From: Aquabacterium sp. CECT 9606
Lineage (GTDB): Bacteria; Pseudomonadota; Gammaproteobacteria; Burkholderiales; Burkholderiaceae_C
DNA: 64,000 nucleotides
Assembly (NCBI RefSeq): GCF_918741295.1
Contig: NZ_CAKKNB010000001.1
Location: 1,488,001-1,552,000, forward strand
Direction of reading: 5' to 3'
Part shown: one piece after another, positions 39,301 to 47,558 of the stretch
How the letters are laid out: the number at the start of each line of letters is the position of its first letter
Position numbering within the stretch: position 1 is the first letter of the stretch
Position numbers and translations under genes: made by a program
The notes under the pieces: model-generated
Database searches by the model: none
The model's input: the letters and a program-made list of their open reading frames with translations, nothing else
What the model was told of the DNA's origin: nothing

Positions 39301-40362
39301 ATGCAGATTCCATCGATCGTTCTCAAAGCCTTGGGCATCAAGCCCATTCCGCTGTTCATGCTGTCCAGCTGGATCAAGGCGGCCGCCAAATGCGGCTTCA
39401 ACGTGCAACCGCTGTTCAAAGAAGCCGGGATCACCATCGATCTGATCCGCCTGGAAGACGCCCGCGTGTCGCCTTTGCAGTTGATCTCGGTGTTGGAGCA
39501 ATGCGTGGCCATGTCGCCGAACAAGCATTTCCCCGTGGTGCTGGGCGACACCTTCGCGTTTGAATCCCTGCCCGAGTTTGAAACCCTGCTTACCACCAGT
39601 CCCACACTGCGCCAAGCCCTGGACGTGGCCGAAATGGCCAAGCGCATGGTGCTGCCCTGGGCCCAGTTCGACATCCGCGAAGAAGGCGACCTGGCCTACG
39701 TGGCCATCAGCTTTGAGCTGCCGGTGATCGACGTTGAAAACCTCGGCCTGCCCCTGCACTACGTGACCGAGGCCCTGCTGGCCTGCATCCGCAAGTTCGG
39801 CCGGTCTCTGCAAGGCTCATCGGATGGTTTTGTGTCGGTGTCCATCAAGCGACCGCCACCACCGTATGCCGAGCAACTGCAGCAGTTCTTTGAGGTGCCG
39901 GTCAACTTCAACCAGCCCATGGACGCGCTGGTGTTTGAGAGCCGCATCCTGGATCTGCCACTGGAAGGCGCGTTCCCCGCCTTGCATGAACAGGCGCATT
40001 TCCTGGCCGAGCAGCGCCTGGGCAAAGAGGCTCGACGCCAAGGCGTGGCCGCCGAGATCGAAGAGATCATCGCCCTCAAACCTGGTCTGTTGGCCCTGGG
40101 TGTGGAAGACATGGCCGAGCGCCTTAATTTGCACCCCCGCACCCTGCAGCGCCGCCTGAAGGACGAGGGCGATGGCTACCTGCACCTGCAGGCCCGCATG
40201 CGCCACCGGCTGGCTTGTGAGTGGCTTCGCAAGGACGACATGTCCATCGATGACATCAGTGCGCGCCTGGGCTTCTCGGATCGCCGTGCCTTCACCGCGG
40301 CGTTCAAACGCTGGGAAGGTTGCACCCCCAGCAACTGGCGGGATCAGCAAGGCCGGACTTAA
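39301..40362 (+). CDS. AraC family transcriptional regulator (first of a tandem pair)
   Basis: 353 residues. The N-terminal two thirds is an arabinose-binding-like sensor domain of the type in PF12625 (LFKEAGITIDLIRLEDARV, SPTLRQALDVAEMAKRMV). The C-terminal about 90 residues hold the two helix-turn-helices: GVEDMAERLNLHPRTLQRRL and MSIDDISARLGFSDRRAFTAAF. I use ATG 39301 (MQIPSIVLKAL); a TTG 21 codons upstream lies in the terminator area. Downstream, after 286 bases, lies a paralogue with the same layout. Regulated genes and inducer are unknown; the neighbouring PF10118 gene is a candidate. Confidence 0.88.
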   Translation: MQIPSIVLKALGIKPIPLFMLSSWIKAAAKCGFNVQPLFKEAGITIDLIRLEDARVSPLQLISVLEQCVAMSPNKHFPVVLGDTFAFESLPEFETLLTTSPTLRQALDVAEMAKRMVLPWAQFDIREEGDLAYVAISFELPVIDVENLGLPLHYVTEALLACIRKFGRSLQGSSDGFVSVSIKRPPPPYAEQLQQFFEVPVNFNQPMDALVFESRILDLPLEGAFPALHEQAHFLAEQRLGKEARRQGVAAEIEEIIALKPGLLALGVEDMAERLNLHPRTLQRRLKDEGDGYLHLQARMRHRLACEWLRKDDMSIDDISARLGFSDRRAFTAAFKRWEGCTPSNWRDQQGRT

Positions 40363-40364
40363 GC

Positions 40365-40403
40365 TTGTCTAGACAACGGCGGTATTCACTTGCTGAATGC
40401 CGC
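40365..40403 (+). repeat. Palindrome and adjacent hairpin between the AraC paralogues
   Basis: TTGTCTAGACAA at 40365-40376 is a perfect 12-base palindrome beginning three bases after the first AraC stop. GCGGTATTCA (40379-40388), loop CTTGC, TGAATGCCGC (40394-40403) follows, a ten-pair hairpin with one G-T. There is no T tract, so termination is doubtful; protein binding is an alternative. Confidence 0.5.
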
Positions 40404-40648
40404 TCTCAGTCTTGACCTGACGCCTGAGTCTGTGTCGGAGGAACACCCTATCGTGCCCAGGCCTGACTCGTCATGTTTATCGGCATGGGCGCGAATGGCG
40501 TCGGAATTTGTTCCTGGTTTAGTGCCTGAAAAGCTTGTGGTGAGGTGCGAATCCAAATAGATTGGATTGCCCGATTCATACGATCGTTCGATATTCGTTG
40601 AATTTCACCATTTATTAGAAAACAAGCGTATTCAGATATTGATTGGAA
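40404..40648 (+). promoter_or_regulatory. AT-rich leader of the second AraC gene
   Basis: The last 100 bases (about 40540-40648) are clearly more AT-rich than the surroundings, containing the palindrome ACGATCGT at 40580-40587. No confident -10/-35 pair can be chosen. It probably holds the promoter and operator of the second regulator. Confidence 0.4.
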
Positions 40649-41779
40649 ATGATTTTGCTCACCTCCAATGTCCAGTTCAAATCAACGGTGGAAATTGCTT
40701 CCTGGAGCTCGGAATCTTCGAGCCTGTCTGCCACCATCCCGATGTTTGGCGTGCCCAGCTGGGTGCGTGCTGCTGCGCGTTGCGGTTTCCCGGTCGAGGC
40801 CGCTTTCCTGGAGGCAGGCATCGAGCTGGACGTGAACAAGCCTTCCGGCGGCATGGTGACCGCCGACGCTTTGCTGCGGGCTCTGAACGTGTGTGTGCGG
40901 TCTTCAACCACCCATTACTTTCCGCTGGCCCTGGGCGAGGCCTATGTCTTCGATCGTTTCCCCCAGGTGGAATCATTCCTGGCCACCAGCCCCACCATGC
41001 GCGAGGCCATCGAAGCCTTGCCCTGGATCCGGGCCATGCAACTGCCTTGGTTGTGGGTCAATCTGGAGGAAACCGACAGCGAAGCGGCGATTGTCGTTAC
41101 CCTTGACCCTGAATTGGCTCGTCGCGCCGAAGCGCCTTATGTGATCGAGATTGTGCTGGCCGCCTGCCGCAAATTTGCCAAGGCCATGCTCGGGCGCTCC
41201 CTGTCCTTGTTTCCGCAGCCGCAGCATGCCGTGCAGTTTCAAAGGCCGCGTCCTGACAACGCGGCCATGTTTCAGGATTTCTTCCTTTGCCATGTGCAGT
41301 TCGGGGCCCCTCGAAATGCCTTGGTGTTCCCCAAAGCCATGCTGGATATGGCGTTGCAAGGCGCACTTCCTTCCGTCCATGGGCAAGCGCGCCAGGCCAT
41401 TGTTCGGGAGCTTGAGGCCAGCAAGCCGCACTTTGCCTCCACCGAAGCCGTGCGCCAGGCTTTCGAGGGCCAGCCCGAGCTGCTCAAAGGCGGCTTGGAC
41501 GAGGTGGCCGAATCCCTGGGCATCCACGCGCGCACCTTGCAGAGGCGGCTGCAGGCCGAGGGGTTCAAGTTCGCCGATTTGCAAGCCCAGGCCAAATACG
41601 CCCGCGCGCGCCAGATGCTGAGCAAGAAGGCCATCAGCATGGAAAGCATCAGTGTCGAACTGGGGTTTTCCGACCGGCGCGCCTTCACCTACGCTTTCAA
41701 GCGTTGGTCAGGCATTTCGCCCAGCACCTACCGCACACGGGTTCTCCAGTCATCCGTGACTGTTTTGCGGCAGCCCTGA
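40649..41779 (+). CDS. AraC family transcriptional regulator (second of a tandem pair)
   Basis: 376 residues, same architecture as the gene before it. The sensor domain shows SWVRAAARCGFPVEAAFLEAG, SPTMREAIEALPWIRAMQLPW and LPSVHGQARQAIV; the helix-turn-helices are LDEVAESLGIHARTLQRRL and ISMESISVELGFSDRRAFTYAF. The shared phrases (AAARCGF / AAAKCGF, ATSPTMR / TTSPTLR, RRAFT.AFKRW) indicate an old tandem duplication. The start is uncertain: ATG 40649 or TTG 40643, neither with a good ribosome-binding site. Target genes are unknown. Confidence 0.86.
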   Translation: MILLTSNVQFKSTVEIASWSSESSSLSATIPMFGVPSWVRAAARCGFPVEAAFLEAGIELDVNKPSGGMVTADALLRALNVCVRSSTTHYFPLALGEAYVFDRFPQVESFLATSPTMREAIEALPWIRAMQLPWLWVNLEETDSEAAIVVTLDPELARRAEAPYVIEIVLAACRKFAKAMLGRSLSLFPQPQHAVQFQRPRPDNAAMFQDFFLCHVQFGAPRNALVFPKAMLDMALQGALPSVHGQARQAIVRELEASKPHFASTEAVRQAFEGQPELLKGGLDEVAESLGIHARTLQRRLQAEGFKFADLQAQAKYARARQMLSKKAISMESISVELGFSDRRAFTYAFKRWSGISPSTYRTRVLQSSVTVLRQP

Positions 41780-41815
41780 CCGGGTGGGCTGGGCAAGCCT
41801 GCTAGAGTCCGGCCC

Positions 41816-43051
41816 ATGTCAGAACGTTCAGATCTCCTGGGCAAGCACATCGTGCTGGGCCTGACAGGCGGCATCGCCTGCTACAAATCGGCCGAACTGG
41901 TGCGCCTTCTGGTCAAGGCCGGCGCTACTGTTCAAGTGGTCATGACCGAGGCGGCGCAGGCTTTCATCACGCCGGTGACGATGCAGGCGCTGTCTGGCCG
42001 GGCCGTGGCCACCAGCCAGTGGGACGCGCGCGAGCCCAACAACATGGCCCACATCAACCTCAGCCGCGAGGCAGACGCGATTCTGGTGGCGCCCGCCAGT
42101 GCCGATTTCATGGCCAAGCTCGTGCTGGGCCGGGCTGATGAACTGCTCAGCCTGACGTGCCTGGCCCGTCCCCGCGAGCGTTGCCCCTTGCTGATCGCGC
42201 CGGCCATGAACCGCGAGATGTGGTCGCACCCCGCCACACAGCGCAATGTGCAAACCCTGCACGCCGACGGCACCATCTTGCTCGGCCCTGACAGCGGCGA
42301 TCAGGCCTGCGGTGAAACCGGCGATGGCCGCATGAACGAGCCCGCCGACCTGGTGGCTGATTTGACCGCCTTCTTCCAGCCCAAGATCCTGCGAGGCCAG
42401 CGCCTGCTGATCACCGCTGGCCCTACTTTTGAATCCATTGACCCGGTGCGCGGCATCACCAACCATTCCAGCGGCAAGATGGGCTTTGCCCTGGCACGCG
42501 CCGCGGTTGAGGCTGGCGCCGAGGTGACGCTGGTCGCCGGACCCGTGCATCTGCCCACGCCGCGCGGTGTGCGGCGCATCGATGTGATGTCCGCTTTGCA
42601 GATGCAAGATGCTGTGCTGCCAGTGGCCAGCGAACACGACGTGTTCATCGCGACGGCGGCGGTGGCTGATTGGCGGCCCGCCTCGCTCAGCCAGCACAAG
42701 ATCAAGAAGGAGGGCAAGAAAGTGGCCCCCACTTTCGAGCTGACCGAGAACCCCGACATCCTGGCCGCCGTGGCCGCCCTGCCAAAAGCGCCGTACTGCG
42801 TGGGCTTTGCTGCCGAGAGCGAAAACCTGCTGGAGCACGCGCGCGCCAAATTGCTGCGCAAGCGCATTCCCTTGATCATCGGCAACCTGGGCCCGGCCAC
42901 GTTTGGCCACGACGACAACGCCTTGCTGGTGGTCGATGCCACCGATCAGCGCCAACTGCCCGAGGACGGCGGCCGGGCCGACAAGCTGGTTCTGGCGCGC
43001 GAACTCATGGTGGAGCTGGCGCGCCGACTGAATCTTCATCCCGCGAATTGA
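41816..43051 (+). CDS. coaBC: Bifunctional phosphopantothenoylcysteine decarboxylase / phosphopantothenate-cysteine ligase
   Basis: Two consecutive steps of coenzyme A synthesis. 411 residues. The N-terminal FMN-dependent CoaC domain shows [19 protein letters not shown], the catalytic His in [13 protein letters not shown], the PXMNXXMW motif as APAMNREMW and the active Cys region [13 protein letters not shown]. The CoaB domain shows [28 protein letters not shown] and ADWRPA with KIKK. It precedes dut by 12 bases, the same pairing as in E. coli. Confidence 0.96.
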   Translation: MSERSDLLGKHIVLGLTGGIACYKSAELVRLLVKAGATVQVVMTEAAQAFITPVTMQALSGRAVATSQWDAREPNNMAHINLSREADAILVAPASADFMAKLVLGRADELLSLTCLARPRERCPLLIAPAMNREMWSHPATQRNVQTLHADGTILLGPDSGDQACGETGDGRMNEPADLVADLTAFFQPKILRGQRLLITAGPTFESIDPVRGITNHSSGKMGFALARAAVEAGAEVTLVAGPVHLPTPRGVRRIDVMSALQMQDAVLPVASEHDVFIATAAVADWRPASLSQHKIKKEGKKVAPTFELTENPDILAAVAALPKAPYCVGFAAESENLLEHARAKLLRKRIPLIIGNLGPATFGHDDNALLVVDATDQRQLPEDGGRADKLVLARELMVELARRLNLHPAN

Positions 43052-43063
43052 ATTGGTATTTGC

Positions 43064-43513
43064 ATGACGACCGTTGACATCAAAGTGCTGGATGCACGCA
43101 TGGCCGATCACCTGCCCGCTTACGCCACGCCGGGCAGCGCCGGGCTGGATTTGCGCGCTTGCCTTGAGCAGGCCGTGGTGCTGGAGCCGGGGCAGGCCCA
43201 ACTGATCCCCACCGGCCTGTCCATGCACCTGGCCGATCCGGGCCTGGCGGCCATGATCCTGCCGCGCTCGGGCCTGGGCCACAAGCACGGCATCGTGCTG
43301 GGCAACCTGGTCGGGCTCATTGACTCTGATTACCAGGGGCCGCTCATGGTCAGCTGCTGGAACCGGGGCAGCACCCCGTTCACCATCGAGCCCATGGAGC
43401 GCATTGCGCAGATGATCATCGTGCCGATCGTGCAGGCCAGCTTCAGGCGAGTGGAGTCATTCGAAGCCACCGCGCGAGGCGAGGGCGGCTTCGGTTCAAC
43501 CGGGCGCGGCTGA
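43064..43513 (+). CDS. dut: dUTP pyrophosphatase
   Basis: Cleaves dUTP to dUMP, keeping uracil out of DNA and supplying thymidylate synthesis. 149 residues, homotrimer type. The five motifs are visible: AGLDLRAC (I), [10 protein letters not shown] (II), [11 protein letters not shown] (III, catalytic Asp), ERIAQMI (IV) and [11 protein letters not shown] (V) ending the protein. Co-transcribed with coaBC. Confidence 0.97.
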   Translation: MTTVDIKVLDARMADHLPAYATPGSAGLDLRACLEQAVVLEPGQAQLIPTGLSMHLADPGLAAMILPRSGLGHKHGIVLGNLVGLIDSDYQGPLMVSCWNRGSTPFTIEPMERIAQMIIVPIVQASFRRVESFEATARGEGGFGSTGRG

Positions 43514-43525
43514 GGCTTTTTGGGT

Positions 43526-44050
43526 TCAGTGCAGCACTGATCCTGGCGGTGCCTGATTGGGCGCCAGTGTGAACACCGATTCGGCCACCGAGCCTTGCTC
43601 GATCTCTTCAGGGGTGGCCGCCCGCACGCCCTCCACCTTCATGGACAAGCGCAACGCCACGCCCGCCAGGGGGTGGTTGCCATCCAGCACCACGTGGGTG
43701 TCGTACACCTCGGTCACGGTGTAGAGCACGTCCGGTGGCAGGTCGGGTGTGGTGGATCCTTCGGGGGGGCCTTCGAACTGCATGCCCACGTCCACTTCGG
43801 CCGGAAAGATGTCGCGGGTTTCAAAGAAAACCAGCTCGGCCTTGTAGTCGCCAAAAGCTTCTTCGGGCTCCAGGTTCAGGTCGGCCGAGAAGCCGGGGCC
43901 TTGCCCGACCAAGGCTTCTTCGACCTTGGCCAGCAGGTCGTCGCCACCCACGAAGAACTCCATGGGTTCGGGCAGTTCGTCGATCAGTTGGCCTTGCGCA
44001 TCTTCAAGTCGCCAGACCAGGCTGACGACGCAGGGGGAGGAAATCATCAT
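43526..44050 (-). CDS. FKBP-type peptidyl-prolyl isomerase, SlyD-like
   Basis: 174 residues. The split FKBP domain (residues 5-70 and 125-150) is interrupted by the IF chaperone insert (DIFPAEVDVGMQF to VTEVYDTHVVLDGNHPLAG). VSLVWRLEDAQGQLIDEL, EEAFGDY and GNHPLAGVALRL match SlyD. The C-terminus (ESVFTLAPNQAPPGSVLH) lacks the His/Cys-rich tail by which E. coli SlyD binds nickel, so a metallochaperone role is unlikely. Converges with dut. Confidence 0.9.
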   Translation of the reverse strand: MMISSPCVVSLVWRLEDAQGQLIDELPEPMEFFVGGDDLLAKVEEALVGQGPGFSADLNLEPEEAFGDYKAELVFFETRDIFPAEVDVGMQFEGPPEGSTTPDLPPDVLYTVTEVYDTHVVLDGNHPLAGVALRLSMKVEGVRAATPEEIEQGSVAESVFTLAPNQAPPGSVLH

Positions 44051-44100
44051 CCCTCGATCATCTCATGGCCGCCATTCCAGCTGCTTGGAGTGGTCGCACA

Positions 44101-45267
44101 ATGGCGGACATGACATTGACCACCAACGACCTGAACCACGCCCCCCTGGACGCGCCAACGACTTTGCTGGGCGGCCTGTCGCCCCAGCAGTTCATGCGCC
44201 GCCATTGGCAGAAAAAACCCTTGCTGATCCGCCAGGCCATGCCGGGCGTCAAACCCCCTGTGGACCGCACCGCCTTGTTTGCACTCGCGGGCCAGGACGA
44301 GGTGGAGTCTCGCCTCATTGTGCAAGACCGGGCCACCGACGATTGGCGTTTGCGCCAAGGGCCCATCCCACGGCGGGCCTTGCCCAAGCTGGACCAACCT
44401 GGCTGGACCTTGCTGGTGCAGGGCTTGGACCTGCATGTGCCCGCAGCCCATGCGCTGTTGCGCCAGTTCGGCTTTGTCCCCCAGGCCCGCGTGGACGACC
44501 TGATGATTTCCTACGCCAGTGATGGCGGCGGCGTGGGACCGCATTACGATTCCTACGACGTGTTTTTGCTGCAGGTTCACGGACGCCGTCGCTGGCGCGT
44601 GGGGCCGCTCAAGGACGCCAGCTTGCGCCCGGACGTGCCCCTGAAAGTGCTGGCCCACTTCGAGCCTCAGGAAGAATGGCTGCTGGAGCCGGGCGACATG
44701 CTTTACCTGCCGCCCATGTGGGGTCATGACGGCGTGGCCGAAGGCGAGTGCATGACGTGTTCGATCGGATTCCGTGCACCAGAGGCCACCGAGATCACCC
44801 GCGAGGTGCTGGGGCGGTGTGCTGAAGGCATGGACGTGGCCGCCAAACCACGCCTGTACAAAGACCCGCAGCAAACCGCGACCGACCAGCCCGGGCGCAT
44901 TCCGCCAGACCTGCAGCAGTTCGCCCTGGAGGCAGTGCAGCGCTTCCTCAGCGATCCGCAGCAGATTCAGGCCGCCTTGGGCGAGTCCCTGACGGAACTC
45001 AAGCCCCGCGTCTGGTTCGAACCCGGTGAGCCCCTGCCGGATGGGGTGGGCGTGGTGCTGGATGCCAAAACCCGCATGGTCTATGACGACAAGCGCATCT
45101 TTGCCAACGGCGAATCCTGGTTGGCGGCTGGGGCCGATGCGCGCTTGATGCGGGCGTTGGCCGATCAGCGGCAACTCAGCGCGCTGGCCGTGGCCAAGGC
45201 CAGCCCCGACGCCCGTGAGTTGCTGGACCAATGGGCCGAAGATGGTTGGTTGCACCCCCGCCCTTGA
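44101..45267 (+). CDS. roxA: JmjC/cupin ribosomal oxygenase (50S L16 arginine hydroxylase-like)
   Basis: 388 residues resembling E. coli YcfD/RoxA, a 2-oxoglutarate- and Fe-dependent enzyme that hydroxylates an arginine of ribosomal protein L16. LGGLSPQQFMRRHWQKKPLLIR is the typical opening. Iron ligands are in GPHYDSYDVFLLQVHG (HxD) and the distal His in PPMWGHDGVAEG; FLLQVHGRRRWRVG and LEPGDMLYLPP complete the cupin. The C-terminal part is the winged-helix dimer region. ATG 44101 has GGAG ten bases upstream. It is divergent from the SlyD-like gene. Confidence 0.9.
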   Translation: MADMTLTTNDLNHAPLDAPTTLLGGLSPQQFMRRHWQKKPLLIRQAMPGVKPPVDRTALFALAGQDEVESRLIVQDRATDDWRLRQGPIPRRALPKLDQPGWTLLVQGLDLHVPAAHALLRQFGFVPQARVDDLMISYASDGGGVGPHYDSYDVFLLQVHGRRRWRVGPLKDASLRPDVPLKVLAHFEPQEEWLLEPGDMLYLPPMWGHDGVAEGECMTCSIGFRAPEATEITREVLGRCAEGMDVAAKPRLYKDPQQTATDQPGRIPPDLQQFALEAVQRFLSDPQQIQAALGESLTELKPRVWFEPGEPLPDGVGVVLDAKTRMVYDDKRIFANGESWLAAGADARLMRALADQRQLSALAVAKASPDARELLDQWAEDGWLHPRP

Positions 45268-45296
45268 AGATTTTTGTTGGCTGATGGAGGCTTGCC

Positions 45297-45827
45297 ATGG
45301 ACCCCATTGAGATGACGACGCCTCCCGGCGACAACAGCAGCGAGCTCTCCTTGGGCCGCATCGATGGCTGGCCGGACTTCATCGATCGTGTGCGCGCCGC
45401 GATGGCCGTGGCGGCGGCCCACCCGGTGCCTTTGTACTTGTGCGATGGCGATTTCAGCCGTTGGCCCTTGGGTGAGCGCAGCGTCATGGAGGCCTTTCAC
45501 CAGTGGGGGTTGAACAGCCGCATCACCCACTGCACAGTGGTGGCGGCCAGCCTGGACGAGTTGCCCAGGCGGCATCCGCGCTGGGTGGCTTGGCGAGGCA
45601 CGTGGGCGCACCGCGTGAAATGCTTTCTGGCGGACCCCGACCAGGCGCCGTCCCTGATGCCCACTTTGGTGCTCGAGAAGCAATTGGGCCTGCGTCTTCT
45701 GGACCCCATTTCGGGGCGTGGCCTGTGGTCCCGCAGGCCGTCGGATTTGAGCGAATGGCGTCAAGAAGCTGATGTTATTTTGCAACGTTGTAGCGAGGCC
45801 TTACCTCCGACGACTTTGGGCCTATAG
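45297..45827 (+). CDS. Hypothetical protein, unrecognised
   Basis: 176 residues, cytoplasmic, no family recognised. Visible phrases are PLYLCDGDFSRWPLGERSVM, HCTVVAASLDELPRRHPRWV and HRVKCFLADPDQAPSLMP. It is Trp-rich for its length (eight Trp) with two closely conserved-looking aromatic patches and a DGDF that could be a nucleotide or metal contact; that is speculation. A strong GGAGG lies seven bases before the ATG. It follows roxA by 29 bases, so probably an operon partner. Confidence 0.78.
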   Translation: MDPIEMTTPPGDNSSELSLGRIDGWPDFIDRVRAAMAVAAAHPVPLYLCDGDFSRWPLGERSVMEAFHQWGLNSRITHCTVVAASLDELPRRHPRWVAWRGTWAHRVKCFLADPDQAPSLMPTLVLEKQLGLRLLDPISGRGLWSRRPSDLSEWRQEADVILQRCSEALPPTTLGL

Positions 45828-45846
45828 GGAATTGCCCGAAGCATCG

Positions 45847-45886
45847 TATAATTGCAGTCTGAATGAGTGGCAATTTAACGATTGCC
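45847..45886 (+). promoter_or_regulatory. -10 box and leader hairpin upstream of the Ala-rich lipoprotein
   Basis: TATAAT at 45847-45852 is a consensus -10, beginning 20 bases after the upstream stop; no good -35 lies at 17 bases. If transcription starts near 45859, the leader is about 127 bases. GGCAAT-TTAACG-ATTGCC at 45869-45886 forms a hairpin near its 5' end. Confidence 0.5.
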
Positions 45887-45985
45887 AGGCATCCAAAGTC
45901 ACTGTTTCCCTTTTTTGGGGCTGTGAGCTTTGCACATAGTTCCATAGAACCCCGTTTTTTGACTATTCCTTTTGAGGACACAAGC

Positions 45986-46231
45986 ATGAAAAAGTCGCTC
46001 CTGCTGGCTTCGTTGATCGCTGCCATGGCCCTGGCCGCTTGCGGTAAGAAAGCTGAAGAATCCGCTGTTGCTGAAGCCGCTTCGGCAGCTTCGGAAGCCG
46101 CTTCCGCCGCTTCAGCTGTTGCTGAAGTCGCTTCGGATGCAGCTGCTTCTGTCGCCGCCTCCGCTTCGGAAGCTGCTTCGGCTGTGGTTGAAGGTGCTTC
46201 GGCCGCTGCTGACGCTGCTGCCTCGAAGTAA
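45986..46231 (+). CDS. Small Ala-rich outer membrane lipoprotein, Lpp-like in layout
   Basis: 81 residues. The signal peptide ends in a lipobox ALAAC with Cys19 as the lipid-modified residue; Gly at +2 (CGKK) favours the outer membrane over inner membrane retention. The mature 63 residues are about half Ala, made of imperfect repeats such as AASAASEAASAASAV and SVAASASEAASAVV, predicted to be one long helix. The last residue is Lys. Size, helix and terminal Lys resemble Braun's lipoprotein (58 residues, Lys cross-linked to peptidoglycan), though there is no sequence similarity. TGAGGA lies seven bases before the ATG and a strong terminator follows, both fitting high expression. Confidence 0.82.
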   Translation: MKKSLLLASLIAAMALAACGKKAEESAVAEAASAASEAASAASAVAEVASDAAASVAASASEAASAVVEGASAAADAAASK

Positions 46232-46248
46232 TCTGTCCTCGCAGATTG

Positions 46249-46277
46249 AAAAAGCCGCTCTTCGGAGCGGCTTTTTT
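46249..46277. terminator. Intrinsic terminator, probably bidirectional
   Basis: GCCGCTC-TTCG-GAGCGGC at 46254-46271, a seven-pair stem extended by AAAAA on the left and six T on the right. It ends the lipoprotein transcript and could also end the convergent bamC transcript. Confidence 0.92.
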
Positions 46278-46336
46278 ACGTCTGCGTGACTTGCTGGCGG
46301 CGGCCAAGGGGGCGTGTTTTCCGCCCCCCGCCTGGA

Positions 46337-47503
46337 TCAGCTCAATTCGTCCAGCAACTGCTTGGTGATGCGGCGACCGGCGTCCGACGTTTCTGCCTGG
46401 CCCTTGGTGTTCAGCACCTTGATGGCGCTGTTGATGCCCTTGGCCGTGACCTGGACCCGGTAGCGCTTCAGGCCATCGGCGTTGGCATCCGATGAGCCAA
46501 ACAGGCGCGAGAAGAAGCCGGGCTTGCTGGCATTGGGATCCGTGCCCGGGGCCAGGCGGATCTCGTAAGTCCCTTGGCTGCGGTCGCGGTCTTCAATGGT
46601 GAAGCCGCCCCGGTCCAGCGCCAGACCCACGCGGCGCCACACGGTGTCGAAATCATCATCGGCGGCCAGCGAAACGCCATCGGCTTCAAGCCTGACGCGG
46701 GCGGGGGCGACAGGTGCCGGGGCGCCGGAGGCCACGTCGGCCTTGGCCGTGGCTGCGGTGTCCTTGGGGGCGCCCAGCTTGAGCATCAGGCGCGACAGCA
46801 TCTCTGCTTCCAGGCTGGTGTCGGCAGGGCGGGCTACCCATTTGGTCTGGTCCTTGCGCGAGTCTTCGTAGACTTCCTGGGTGCCGCGGTGCGTGATGTA
46901 GATCTCGCTGCCTTGTGCCGTGCGCTCAATGCGAGTGCGGAATTGATCGCGCTCGCCGGTGTCGTACAGGCTGTCCAGGATGCCGCCCAGCAGCTTGCGC
47001 ACGCCGCTTTGGGGCAGCTTGGCGCGGTTTTCGGACCAGTTGGTTTCCATGAGGCCAGTGCTGGCTTGTTCGACAGGCAATTCAAACCCTGACTCAAGCC
47101 AGAAGGACTTGACCTGCTCCCAGACCTTTTCAGGGGGCAGGGCCACGCTCAGCCAGCGGTTCTGGCCACTGCGCTCCAGCTTGACCAGGCCAGATTGCGG
47201 CATGGCGACGGTGGTGCCAGCATCAACGCCGGGTGTGCGCTCAGGGACGGCCATGCTGCTGGCCGATACGGTGGACGGCTGCGTGGCCTGTTGGCCGTAG
47301 CGAGACTGGCCAGACAACTGGGTCAGGTCAGGGGGCACATCCAGGGTCACGGTTTTGACACCGCTGCTGCGGTAGTCCACTTTGTCGCCCGACAGCACGT
47401 TGCTGACGGATGAGCACCCGGTGGCGCTCAGTGCGCCGATCAGCGCCAGGCTGAGAGCGGTCAGACGGAGAGGGCTTTGTGTCTTCAACATGGGCAAGGG
47501 CAT
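46337..47503 (-). CDS. bamC: Outer membrane protein assembly factor BamC (lipoprotein)
   Basis: Accessory lipoprotein of the BAM complex that inserts beta-barrel proteins. 388 residues. Signal peptide with lipobox LSATGC (Cys30). The N-terminal unstructured region contains DYRSSGVKTVTLDVPPDLTQL, the segment that binds BamD, followed by SRYGQ. Two helix-grip domains follow (WLSVALPPEKVWEQVKSFWL and DFDTVWRRVGLALDRGGFTIEDRDRS). It lies 55 bases downstream of dapA on the same strand, as in E. coli. A second Met at residue 5 could be the start. Confidence 0.93.
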   Translation of the reverse strand: MPLPMLKTQSPLRLTALSLALIGALSATGCSSVSNVLSGDKVDYRSSGVKTVTLDVPPDLTQLSGQSRYGQQATQPSTVSASSMAVPERTPGVDAGTTVAMPQSGLVKLERSGQNRWLSVALPPEKVWEQVKSFWLESGFELPVEQASTGLMETNWSENRAKLPQSGVRKLLGGILDSLYDTGERDQFRTRIERTAQGSEIYITHRGTQEVYEDSRKDQTKWVARPADTSLEAEMLSRLMLKLGAPKDTAATAKADVASGAPAPVAPARVRLEADGVSLAADDDFDTVWRRVGLALDRGGFTIEDRDRSQGTYEIRLAPGTDPNASKPGFFSRLFGSSDANADGLKRYRVQVTAKGINSAIKVLNTKGQAETSDAGRRITKQLLDELS

Positions 47504-47558
47504 CCGGGGTCAAGTCAATCGGCGCATGGATTGCGCACAGGGCGTGATCCTACAGGGA

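Noticed and set aside
41828-43288. A 486-codon open frame antisense to coaBC and dut
   Set aside because: Both genes on the plus strand are complete with all motifs; the antisense product shows none.
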